Below, piece after piece: positions 1 to 6,158 of a DNA stretch of 12,794 nucleotides (position 1 is the stretch's first letter; each line of letters starts with the position of its first letter). The notes under the pieces are model-generated. The model was not told where the DNA came from and did no database searches. It was given only the letters and a program-made list of their open reading frames with translations. The DNA is from Hyphomicrobiales bacterium (lineage in GTDB: Bacteria > Pseudomonadota > Alphaproteobacteria > Rhizobiales > Rhizobiaceae). A program made the translations under genes and the position numbers. The stretch lies in contig JAATGD010000114.1 in assembly GCA_015654965.1 (NCBI GenBank), positions 1 through 12,794 of the forward strand, written 5' to 3'.

Positions 1-477
1 GAGCGGCGCGGCCAGCACATCGCTGAATTGAACCAGCGCGATGCTGAAGCCGATATGCGGCTCAAGCGCCTCTATGACGCCATCGAGTCCGGTTCGCTCG
101 ATCCGGCCGAGTCCGCCCTTGGCGAGCGGATCGCGGGGCTGACCGCGCTGCGGGATCAGGCGCGGGCCGATGCCTCACGAATTGAAGCCATGCTCGCCAG
201 TTCGGCACATCAGGGCCTCACGGGCGCGGCAGTGCGCGAGCTGGCGATGGAAGCGCGCAGCCGGATACGGCTTGGAAAGGGCGGCTATCGGCGGGAACAC
301 GTCCGGGCCTTCGCCCAGCGTGTTGAGGTAGCGGACGATGCGATCCGCATCATGGGATCGAGGAACATCCTGTTGCGGACGTTGGTGGCTGCGAAAGGAG
401 GGAAATCGGCGGGAATCGGCGTTCCCGGTTTTATACCGAAGTGGCGGAGCAGGTGTCCGCATAGTATATTGATATAA
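1..477 (+). CDS. Large serine recombinase, C-terminal part (5' end outside window)
   Basis: The frame is open from base 1 to a TAA at 475-477, so the gene starts before the window. What remains is the C-terminal part of a large serine recombinase: a charged helical, probably coiled-coil segment, then the characteristic tail with GYRREHVRAF, RIMGSRNILLRTL and GVPGF. The resolvase catalytic domain and zinc ribbon would lie upstream. Such enzymes integrate or excise mobile elements through a serine-DNA intermediate. The last codons (KWRSR then seven more residues) are read from the 15-bp att repeat at 441-455 and AT-rich DNA beyond it, so the natural C-terminus has been replaced by the element inserted here. 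Its position against the att site suggests it belongs to a separate element to the left. Family assignment is firm; host element is inference. Confidence 0.85.
   Translation, partial: ERRGQHIAELNQRDAEADMRLKRLYDAIESGSLDPAESALGERIAGLTALRDQARADASRIEAMLASSAHQGLTGAAVRELAMEARSRIRLGKGGYRREHVRAFAQRVEVADDAIRIMGSRNILLRTLVAAKGGKSAGIGVPGFIPKWRSRCPHSILI
441..455 (+). repeat. Distal attachment-site repeat (copy of tRNA-Ser 3' end)
   Basis: The 15 bases GTGGCGGAGCAGGTG are identical to 12400-12414, which cover the last 14 bases of the tRNA-Ser gene plus one flanking base. Identity stops at both edges (a versus g before, t versus g after). A chance 15-mer match placed exactly on a tRNA 3' end is very unlikely. 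I read this as the displaced original 3' end, marking the left boundary of the integrated element. Confidence 0.85.
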
Positions 478-578
478 TTATATAATATCACATTCATCAG
501 ATTTGCCCTCCAATCAGCCCGCCGATTCGCGCCGTCCAAGGCGATTAACGGGGTTACGCGAGAGTTCACACCCACGTC

Positions 579-606
579 TTGAAATCTTCATACGTTTACG
601 TATATA
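579..606 (+). promoter_or_regulatory. Putative brnTA promoter with palindromic operator
   Basis: TTGAAA at 579-584 and TATATA at 601-606 are separated by 16 bases. The inverted repeat ATACG-TTTA-CGTAT at 590-603 covers the spacer and the start of the -10. BrnA antitoxins are ribbon-helix-helix repressors of their own operon, so this is the natural operator. The -10 ends only 9 bases before the brnT ATG and no Shine-Dalgarno is visible, so the mRNA may be leaderless or nearly so. Confidence 0.5.
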
Positions 607-615
607 CAGAAACAC

Positions 616-858
616 ATGATCGTATGGGATGAACCGAAGCGGCTGACGAACCTTGCCAAGCACGGCATGGATTTTGCCGATCTGGATGAAGCGTTCTTCC
701 TCGCCTCAAAAATCGTTCCTGCCAAGAACGGGCGGCACATGGCGATAGGACGGCTTGCTGACGGAACGATTGCGGTGGTGTTCACCGTGCTTGGAACAGA
801 AGGCGTGTCCATCATTTCGATGCGGCCCGCAAGCCGGAAGGAAAGGAGTCTGCTATGA
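616..858 (+). CDS. brnT: BrnT-family ribonuclease toxin
   Basis: The 80-residue product has the BrnT pattern throughout: N-terminal VWDEPKRLTNLAKHGMDF, a central LADGTIAVVFTVL strand pair, and C-terminal SIISMRPASRKER. BrnT is a RelE-like ribonuclease that blocks translation and is neutralised by BrnA. It is slightly short for the family but appears whole. The ATG at 616 has no clear ribosome site and sits close to a promoter-like -10. Its stop overlaps the next gene by ATGA, the usual toxin-first BrnTA order. It lies just inside the left end of the element, transcribed toward the tape measure operon, and probably acts as an addiction module that stabilises the element. Family membership is clear from sequence; the stabilising role is inference. 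Confidence 0.9.
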   Translation: MIVWDEPKRLTNLAKHGMDFADLDEAFFLASKIVPAKNGRHMAIGRLADGTIAVVFTVLGTEGVSIISMRPASRKERSLL

Positions 859-1151
859 CTGCAAAGCGCATTACCGACGCCGAAGAATCCCGGATTCAAC
901 GCTTGATTGCCAGCGACCCGGACGCGCCCGAAGCGACTGACGAACAGCTTGCACAGGCGCGCCCGTTTGCAGAGGCATTTCCTGCCCTTGCCGAAGCCAT
1001 GCGCAAGAATGTGGGCGGGCGTCCGAAAGCGGAGAACCCGAAAGTTGCCGTGTCGATCCGGCTGGATCGTGATCTGGTGGAATACTTCAAAGCGACCGGC
1101 GCGGGCTGGCAAACGCGGATCAATGACGCTTTGCGCGCCGTGAAGAATTAA
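855..1151 (+). CDS. brnA: BrnA-family antitoxin
   Basis: The 98-residue product has an acidic, flexible N-terminal half (about residues 1-45, toxin-binding region) and a C-terminal ribbon-helix-helix DNA-binding domain at about 60-95, with VSIRLDRDLVEYFKATG followed by GWQTRINDALRA, the signature of BrnA. It neutralises BrnT and represses the operon. The ATG overlaps the brnT stop (ATGA), so translation is coupled, and GAAAGGAG upstream serves as ribosome site. The stop at 1149-1151 lies against a hairpin that terminates the opposing tape measure operon. Confidence 0.9.
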   Translation: MTAKRITDAEESRIQRLIASDPDAPEATDEQLAQARPFAEAFPALAEAMRKNVGGRPKAENPKVAVSIRLDRDLVEYFKATGAGWQTRINDALRAVKN

Positions 1152-1174
1152 ACGCCCCGACCGAAGCCGGGGCG
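1143..1174 (-). terminator. Intrinsic terminator of the tape measure operon
   Basis: Read on the minus strand, a 9-bp GC-rich stem (CGCCCCGGC / GTCGGGGCG, one G-U pair) closes a TTCG tetraloop at 1153-1174 and is followed by TTTAATTCTT at 1152-1143. This fits rho-independent termination 11 bases after the tape measure stop. On the plus strand the same hairpin has no T-run, so it is not a good brnA terminator. Confidence 0.7.
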
Positions 1175-1185
1175 CATCGCGATGT

Positions 1186-1827
1186 TCAGGTGTTCCGTCG
1201 CGTGTTCGCGGTTGCCTGGCGTGCGACCGATGGAACGGACGCGGCGACTTGGTTCATACCCTCACGGGTTACCGCAGTGGCGACCTTGCCGCTGACCTGT
1301 TTTACCCGTGCGTCAAAGTAATCATTGGCCTCCACCGTAATCGTGATGCTTGCTGGTTCGCTGGACCTGGCCGCGCCTGCACCGTGCATCTGAACACCCA
1401 ACGAGCCATCAGGGCCGCGCGACAGGGGCATGACAGCTTCAGGCCCTGCCTCCCCCATTACCCCCAGGTCAAAGCCGCCACCGGACGCGAATTTGAAGGG
1501 TGTCGGGCTATTCACGATTGAGTTGGTGAACGTGCCACCGGCTGCAAACTTGTTCAGCCCTCGGTTGAACACGTTGCCAGTGGCGTTGGCCGTCACCGAT
1601 CCAGCCGCCGCGCCAAACGTGCCGCCGTTGGCAAAACCCATCCAAGCCAACATCGGTTTGACGATTGCGGCCTGTATGGCGATTTCCAGCAGAGATTTGA
1701 TGATGGATTTTGCGAGACTGCCGAAGTTCGCCTTGCCGTCCACTGCAAGCGTTGCGATTTCGGAAGACAAAGACCCGATGGATTGTTCCGCCAAGTTTTG
1801 CATGGATTTCGCGACTTCATCAATTTT
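1186..1827 (-). CDS. Tail tape measure protein, C-terminal part (downstream of in-frame TAG)
   Basis: This stretch is in the same frame as the 1828-3096 reading frame and separated from it only by a TAG codon. It encodes about 213 residues: a helical segment (KIDEVAKSMQNLAEQSIGS), a hydrophobic segment near ALLEIAIQAAIVKPMLAWMGF-type sequence, and then the lambda-type tape measure C-terminal motif with FANGGTF, FASGGGFDLGVMGEAGPEA and VMPLSRGPDGSLG. In tailed phages this domain contacts the tail tip. The first possible internal start is the ATG at 1801-1803, without a strong ribosome site. Without readthrough or correction of the TAG, this domain is lost from the tape measure or made as an independent fragment. 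A terminator follows at 1143-1174. Confidence 0.8.
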   Translation of the reverse strand, partial: KIDEVAKSMQNLAEQSIGSLSSEIATLAVDGKANFGSLAKSIIKSLLEIAIQAAIVKPMLAWMGFANGGTFGAAAGSVTANATGNVFNRGLNKFAAGGTFTNSIVNSPTPFKFASGGGFDLGVMGEAGPEAVMPLSRGPDGSLGVQMHGAGAARSSEPASITITVEANDYFDARVKQVSGKVATAVTREGMNQVAASVPSVARQATANTRRNT

Positions 1828-3096
1828 CTAAACGGCATCTTTCGAGGCCGCACCGATTTTGCCGATGCCAGCCGCAGCCGGACCGGTTTTTGCCACAACG
1901 GCCTCCGTCCCGGTGATGGTTGCCGTCAGCTTGTCAGTGAACGCACCCGGGGCCGTGCCCGCCGCGCCGATGTAATCCGTGTTGAAGGCACCCGATGCCG
2001 CGCCACTGATCGCGCTGCCCATATCCCCCGCTGCACCCGCGTAAGGGTTGCTGAAGGTCGGGTCAGTGCCGAGCGGATCAAGCGTCGGCATGGCCGGGAT
2101 GCCCACCTTGGACGTCATTTCGTTCGCTTTGGTCACAAGGCCATTGAGCAAGTCGATTGCGCCGTTCACCATCTGCTTGATAGCTGTGATCGTGTTGTTT
2201 GCGGCCTGAATTGCCAGGTCGCCCACCGCACCGGGCAGCTTGTTCCACACGATCAGGATTGATTCATAGGCAAATTTGAAGCTGCCGATCAGGCTGTTTC
2301 CTGCCGTCTTGGCGCTACCCACCACATCCACACCAAGCACATTCTTGATCTGATCGCGGAACAGGTATGCAGCCGTCCCGGCTGCCACTAGCCCCGCAAT
2401 GATTGCTGTGGCCGGATTGAGCAGCGCCAGGGCACCAACCAGCTTGATCACACTGCCAAGTGCGCCGATGACCGGACCAGCAAGCGTCGCGGCCAGTGAG
2501 ACAAAGCCTGCGGTTAACTGTGCCAAGGCACCAAGCGCCACGGCCCCGGCAATTGTGGCGATGACCACGCCCACAGCCTTGGCAGCAGCACCCAGGATCG
2601 GAAATTCGGCGGTCAACCGTCCCACCAGATCGGAAAGCATTTTCATACCGTTCGAGGCAACCGTTACTGCGGTTGTGATAAACCCGAGCGCGGAAGCCAT
2701 CGCGCCAGACGCACCCGTCAAGCTGTTCAGCGTATTTCCAAAACCCGCCCATGCCGCATTCAGCTTTTCGGTTGCATTTTTTAATTCCGCGCTCTTGCGC
2801 ATACTTTCAAAAAAAGCCGTGGTCGCACGGGTTAAAAACCCGACCGCCAGCGTTGCAGTTCCAAACATGGTAGCCATGCCGCCGATTCCAGTTGCAAATG
2901 CCTGAACCCGAGCGTTTGCGCGATCAATTGCAAGAGCGTAGCGGTCATGCAGCTTTGTGAGGGTTGGCGAGGTCTTTTTTACCTGTGCCTCCGTCCGCTG
3001 CGTCGCGGTAGCCAGGTTGTTCAAGTCTTTTTGCGCACGGATGAGTTGACCTGTTTCAACCGCAAATCCCAATCTTGCAATGTATGCATCAGCCAT
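1828..3096 (-). CDS. Tail tape measure protein, N-terminal part, interrupted by an amber codon
   Basis: The 422 residues up to the TAG at 1828-1830 look like a siphovirus tape measure: a helical N-terminus (MADAYIARLGFAVETGQLIR, then Gln/Lys-rich helix), long alanine- and glycine-rich hydrophobic stretches at about 75-110 and 165-260, and a low-complexity region near 330-420. Together with the C-terminal part the frame totals 637 codons, which on the known length-tail correlation of tape measures would specify a tail near 95 nm. The start is supported by AGAAGGGAT 3-10 bases before the ATG and by the preceding gene ending 3 bases upstream. It is the only recognisable virion gene in the element. 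The TAG may be mutation, sequencing error or a recoding site. Confidence 0.8.
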   Translation of the reverse strand: MADAYIARLGFAVETGQLIRAQKDLNNLATATQRTEAQVKKTSPTLTKLHDRYALAIDRANARVQAFATGIGGMATMFGTATLAVGFLTRATTAFFESMRKSAELKNATEKLNAAWAGFGNTLNSLTGASGAMASALGFITTAVTVASNGMKMLSDLVGRLTAEFPILGAAAKAVGVVIATIAGAVALGALAQLTAGFVSLAATLAGPVIGALGSVIKLVGALALLNPATAIIAGLVAAGTAAYLFRDQIKNVLGVDVVGSAKTAGNSLIGSFKFAYESILIVWNKLPGAVGDLAIQAANNTITAIKQMVNGAIDLLNGLVTKANEMTSKVGIPAMPTLDPLGTDPTFSNPYAGAAGDMGSAISGAASGAFNTDYIGAAGTAPGAFTDKLTATITGTEAVVAKTGPAAAGIGKIGAASKDAV

Positions 3097-3099
3097 GAT

Positions 3100-3372
3100 T
3101 TATCCCTTCTGTTTCAATTTCCGGTTCAATCTTTCATGCGGCAAGCTGCATCGCCCGGTTTGCCATCGCTGCCAGAAATAATCTGGGTCTACTCCCGCAC
3201 TCAGAATTATCCGATCTTTCGCGGCTGACCTGCGCGATAACCAAGAGATAGCTTCGGCCTTGACCGCCGCAGCACCGGAAGAATTAATGCAGACTGGACG
3301 ACCCAGAGCATCTTGCAGAACGGTCACCAGGACAGCCGCCCAGAGTCTTTGGTTATCATTGCAATTGAGCAT
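3100..3372 (-). CDS. Small phage protein of unknown function
   Basis: The 90-residue product has an aromatic-rich pattern that I associate with small phage proteins of unknown role in alphaproteobacterial prophages: LWAAVLVTVLQDAL near residues 10-23, a WL motif near 45 and AGVDPDYFWQRW near 61-72. The closing segment is basic. The ATG shares one base with the stop of the upstream gene (TAATG), and the gene ends 3 bases before the tape measure start, so it is translationally linked to both neighbours. Its position directly before a tape measure gene is where tail chaperones usually sit, but I see no chaperone similarity or slippery sequence. Function unknown. Confidence 0.7.
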   Translation of the reverse strand: MLNCNDNQRLWAAVLVTVLQDALGRPVCINSSGAAAVKAEAISWLSRRSAAKDRIILSAGVDPDYFWQRWQTGRCSLPHERLNRKLKQKG

Positions 3373-3887
3373 TACTGAGCCAGGTCATTACGGAATCGTA
3401 TCACATCATTTAGGTTGTGCTTAATTTCAAAACTTCTGAAGCACTCGTATTCGCCCTCATCCGATATATTGTGGACGGCCCCGAATGCTGCACGCATCGA
3501 GTCTTCAGCGAACGAACCTCCAGAAAACGCAAGATCAATAAAGCGATTTAATTGCACATCAGTTGCCTTCGGATGGTAAATCATCCAATCAGCGACGATG
3601 CCAAGCATGTGCGTAGGAGCGATCAACATTTCTAATTGGTCGGCATCATCGCTCTTTTTGATACGAGTTTCTTCAAGCGGTTCGGCCCAAATCGTGGATA
3701 TGTGAATTCCTCGCTGCTTCCCGATTTTGAGTGCCGCGCGGAAATTGCGATAAAAGTGTGTGCAAATATATTCAACACCATTGCCGCTCACCTTCCAGTA
3801 GACAGTGAACGGCTTATGCTGACCAGTGTGAAATGTTGCCCAAATCCGTTCGCCAACAGTTTCGTCAATCGTAATTGTGGAGGACAT
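3372..3887 (-). CDS. Hypothetical protein, 171 residues
   Basis: I do not recognise this soluble, mixed alpha/beta protein. Visible features are an aromatic strand-rich N-terminal half (ERIWATFHTG, FTVYWKVSGNGVEYICTHFY), a basic helix near 50-60, and an acidic C-terminal half. No signal peptide or membrane segment is present. AAGGAA stands before the ATG, which overlaps the upstream stop by one base (TAATG); its own stop overlaps the next start in the same way. The base composition is visibly more AT-rich than the integrase and tape measure genes, so it may have a different source, like the preceding gene. Confidence 0.7.
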   Translation of the reverse strand: MSSTITIDETVGERIWATFHTGQHKPFTVYWKVSGNGVEYICTHFYRNFRAALKIGKQRGIHISTIWAEPLEETRIKKSDDADQLEMLIAPTHMLGIVADWMIYHPKATDVQLNRFIDLAFSGGSFAEDSMRAAFGAVHNISDEGEYECFRSFEIKHNLNDVIRFRNDLAQ

Positions 3888-4186
3888 TACCGGGTTCCTT
3901 TTACGAGGCCATACACTTCGGTGGCGGCTTCGACTGATACGTCAGCAACGAGATGTCTGTATTGAGGTTTGAAACAGATCGGGGGTAGTTTCGGCGCACG
4001 GTGGCTATTCGATAGGTACCAAATAAAGTCGTGCCCATTTTCTGCAATTTCGCGCTTCCACGATTCATGCCTGGCGCGTAGTTCGGGATGCCATTGCTTT
4101 CGAGGTAGGAGCGGACTTCCCGCATCATGTCTTTTTGCTAGGATGGTTAGCTTTTCAAGGTCGCGTCTCATGTGCGCAATTGTCAT
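3887..4186 (-). CDS. Hypothetical protein, 99 residues
   Basis: This is a small basic protein without a family I can name. The N-terminal third is a charged helix (MRRDLEKLTILAKRHD), followed by a Trp-rich stretch (KQWHPELRARHESWKREIAE, FIWYLS). GGAAGG precedes the ATG, the stop of the upstream gene is one base away (TGAGATG), and the downstream gene starts in a TAATG overlap. It is therefore a fixed part of the operon. Lower GC than the flanking phage-like genes suggests that it and the 171-residue gene were acquired together. Confidence 0.65.
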   Translation of the reverse strand: MTIAHMRRDLEKLTILAKRHDAGSPLLPRKQWHPELRARHESWKREIAENGHDFIWYLSNSHRAPKLPPICFKPQYRHLVADVSVEAATEVYGLVKGTR

Positions 4187-4187
4187 C

Positions 4188-4601
4188 TCAACCTTCCAGA
4201 AATTTGCGTAATTGGTCGACTTCGGCGCGAAGCGAATCTATTTCATCAATTTTTTTGAGATTTGCCACAGCGGCGCTGATCGCGCGAATTTCGGCTACGC
4301 TCAGGTCCCCAGCAGTCACAGCCTCATGGATTCCATCACCAGTCGCGTCAATTTCAACAAGCCGCCCTTCCGGCAAGACCTTGGAAAGGATGAATTCTAC
4401 GGCTCGTTGATCTCTTTTGCGAACATTTTCGGCCAGTGCGATGAACGCTTCATCGGTCAACGTTTTTATCTTCTCAATTGCTTCGCGGGTTGCGCGATTT
4501 CTCGATCCAACTTTACGACCAGGGTTTCCCGCACCCGCAAGAAACCGTCCGCCTTGATCACGTAGGTATTCCGTTGAACTGTGGATATTATCGGCGTTCA
4601 T
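4188..4601 (-). CDS. DUF5681-like phage protein with C-terminal coiled coil
   Basis: The 137-residue product has a Gly/Arg/Lys motif near residues 25-37 (GNPGRKVGSRNRATREAIEK) like the DUF5681-type N-terminus seen in proteins next to phage packaging genes. A helical middle follows with ALAENVRKRDQRAVEFILSK and LPEGRLVEI. The C-terminus (LKKIDEIDSLRAEVDQLRKFLE) has coiled-coil spacing. AGGAAG lies 6 bases before the ATG. Such proteins are often proposed to be small-terminase or scaffold related, but this is not established, and no large terminase is present here. It could bind DNA or the helper's packaging machinery; that is conjecture. Confidence 0.65.
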   Translation of the reverse strand: MNADNIHSSTEYLRDQGGRFLAGAGNPGRKVGSRNRATREAIEKIKTLTDEAFIALAENVRKRDQRAVEFILSKVLPEGRLVEIDATGDGIHEAVTAGDLSVAEIRAISAAVANLKKIDEIDSLRAEVDQLRKFLEG

Positions 4602-4613
4602 AGCGGCTTCCTT

Positions 4614-4850
4614 TCAATACCTTACCACGGTTGCGCCGCGTTCAGCGATCCATGCAGCAACCGCGTCGGCGTCCAGTGTCACCACATTCCCAATGCGTTT
4701 GGATTGGGGAGATTTTGAGCGAGTGCGCCACTGATGGATGGCTTGTCGGCTAACCCGCAAGCGCACCGTAAGTTCTCCTGCACCGATACCACCGGTTTTG
4801 GGCAGGGCGATTACGCGCCCTGCAAACGAGTATTGCTGATTCATTTTCAT
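4614..4850 (-). CDS. Small helix-turn-helix DNA-binding protein (AlpA/excisionase-like fold)
   Basis: The 78-residue product carries one helix-turn-helix: GAGELTVRLRVSRQAIHQWRT at about 21-41, followed by a wing-like segment (RIGNVVTLDADAVAAWIAERG) typical of winged MerR/excisionase-type domains (helix_turn_helix_17 class). It could regulate its operon or act as a directionality factor. The ATG overlaps the stop of the 249-residue gene (ATGA), so the two are coupled. A second ATG two codons in is possible. The 12-base gap to the next gene contains that gene's ribosome site. Confidence 0.75.
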   Translation of the reverse strand: MKMNQQYSFAGRVIALPKTGGIGAGELTVRLRVSRQAIHQWRTRSKSPQSKRIGNVVTLDADAVAAWIAERGATVVRY

Positions 4851-5596
4851 GCAGTGCGACCCAGCACCCGGTCCAGGGTTTCGGTTGGATTGAGGTCATA
4901 AATCACTTGAAGGTAGCTGATTGCACTGTTCAATATGGTTTGCAATCCAACCATTGTGTCATCGCGCTGGGCCAGTTCTCGATTTTTCAGTTCTACGAAG
5001 ATATCCAACTTCTCAGGGGAAACCGATTTGGCAGGGAAGAGATTTGCCAGGGTGGCGTTTCGGTAGATACTTTCGGGGTTGATCCGCATCAATTCGACGG
5101 CGATATGATGGCGCATTAGCCTTTGAGCCACTAGGCGGTCGAATTCGTCCGGGGTCAGACCGACCACCGCACGGGGCAGTTGTGCAATGGCGCTAACCTC
5201 AAAATCGGTCAATGACTGAATAAATTCGAGGCGGGCGGCGAGTGAGGGCAGATTCAAATAGTGATTCTGTAGCGTCGGTGCGGCGGCGATTGATACGGGT
5301 GCAGTCAGCGTTGCACGTTCCGAGTCGGTTTTGTCCTGGTAAGCAAGACCAGCACCGCGTGCTTGGCGAATTCCGCTCACAACGGTGGTTATTGCAACGG
5401 TTCGGCCCTTCACACGGCTTTCGATCAAATCCGGTCGCAATTCGCCAGCGATTGCAGCGACGGCGTTTCCGTCTGCAAGAATAATGTCGTATAGTTTCTT
5501 TGCTTCAGGGATTTCTTTAGCTGCGACATTCGGAACTAAAGCGACGTTTCGACCAGCAGGATTCCTGGCGATTGCTACACCGTTTGATTCATCCAC
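4847..5596 (-). CDS. Hypothetical protein, 249 residues, first gene of the tape measure operon
   Basis: I do not recognise a family. The protein is soluble and mostly helical. The N-terminal 35 residues look flexible, residues 35-75 could form helices of a DNA-binding kind (KKLYDIILADGNAVAAIAGE), and the C-terminal half has leucine-rich helices (LEFIQSLTDFEVSAIAQLP, EKLDIFVELKNRELAQRDD). The start is a GTG; no strong ribosome site precedes it, and no other start codon lies between it and the upstream in-frame stop. It ends in an ATGA overlap with the helix-turn-helix gene. Being first in an operon that ends in a tape measure gene, it may be a regulator or a helper-interaction protein. Function unknown. 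Confidence 0.65.
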   Translation of the reverse strand: MDESNGVAIARNPAGRNVALVPNVAAKEIPEAKKLYDIILADGNAVAAIAGELRPDLIESRVKGRTVAITTVVSGIRQARGAGLAYQDKTDSERATLTAPVSIAAAPTLQNHYLNLPSLAARLEFIQSLTDFEVSAIAQLPRAVVGLTPDEFDRLVAQRLMRHHIAVELMRINPESIYRNATLANLFPAKSVSPEKLDIFVELKNRELAQRDDTMVGLQTILNSAISYLQVIYDLNPTETLDRVLGRTA

Positions 5597-5653
5597 ATTG
5601 AAGCTGTAATTTTCGGCAATTTGATTTCCTATTGGATGCCTGGGAGGGTGGAC

Positions 5654-5785
5654 ATGCGTCCTACTCGACCAGAAGGCCTCGAATCATTCCACGAGTCAAT
5701 AGGGGTGACGATGGGCATGGCGATTAAGTTTTTGCCCTCTTTACAGGGTGTCAAGCGAATAAACATCACGAAACGTCGTGCATAA
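5654..5785 (+). CDS. Possible small protein, 43 residues, divergent from the operon
   Basis: An ATG at 5654 follows GGGAGGGTGG at good spacing and opens a 43-codon frame ending TAA at 5783-5785. The product is basic at its C-terminus (VKRINITKRRA) with a short hydrophobic middle (MGMAIKFLPSL). No family is recognised. It overlaps the putative promoter of the opposite operon, which argues for caution; the good ribosome site is the only positive evidence. Confidence 0.2.
   Translation: MRPTRPEGLESFHESIGVTMGMAIKFLPSLQGVKRINITKRRA
5725..5754 (-). promoter_or_regulatory. Putative promoter of the 5596-1186 operon
   Basis: On the minus strand a perfect TTGACA (5754-5749) is followed after 17-18 bases by a weak -10 (AAACTT or AACTTA). 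The spacer holds the inverted repeat CCCT-GTAAAG-AGGG, a possible repressor site. A second palindrome, CACGA-AACG-TCGTG at 5767-5780, lies just upstream. The leader would be about 120 bases. The -10 match is poor. Confidence 0.3.
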
Positions 5786-6158
5786 AAATAAATATAAGAT
5801 GCATTTGAAAATAAAAATAAATGCGATTAAATAATTTTAATTCTTAATCTAGAAGACAATTAAACGTATTTATATTCATAAATTACACCAGCGTGCGACC
5901 GGTCAGCGGTGCCCCCCGTCCAAGCCCTATGCCCCGCAGAGCGCCAGAGCGGGCCGCACAGGGGCTTGGCGGGTGCAAGGCTGTCAGGGTAGCGGAAAGG
6001 TGCGGAGTGCTGGCGCAGCGGGACAGCCCGCCATGCTGGTGCGCTATGCGTTGGTGCGATCAGGGCGCTGCGATGCGCCTCAGGGTCGCTCAGGGCGCTG
6101 CGCATTGGCGGGCTGGAATTGCGGGCGGGACAGGATTACGCCGATTAATGGCGCAATA
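5786..6158. other. Non-coding block: AT-rich tract plus GC-rich hairpins and repeats
   Basis: I find no convincing gene. Bases 5781-5885 are strongly AT-rich. From about 5890 composition flips to GC-rich. A two-part hairpin spans 5920-5969 (outer arms CCAAGCCC and GGGCTTGG, inner arms CCCGC and GCGGG). CAGGGCGCTGCG occurs at 6061-6072 and 6091-6102, and GGCGC-TGCGAT-GCGCC at 6064-6079 forms a second hairpin. Bases 6102-6128 match 12252-12278 in inverted orientation at 25 of 27 positions. An AT tract beside structured repeats would suit an origin, a structured RNA or a packaging site; the sequence does not decide between them. Confidence 0.45.

Noticed and set aside
1783..2262. Plus-strand frame opposite the tape measure
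   Set aside because: Antisense shadow of a GC-rich gene; no ribosome site or family.
1828..3096. Programmed frameshift in the tape measure region
   Set aside because: The two parts are in the same frame, separated by a stop codon, so no frameshift is needed.
5920..5969. Hairpin as a terminator for the membrane protein gene
   Set aside because: No T-run follows on either strand.
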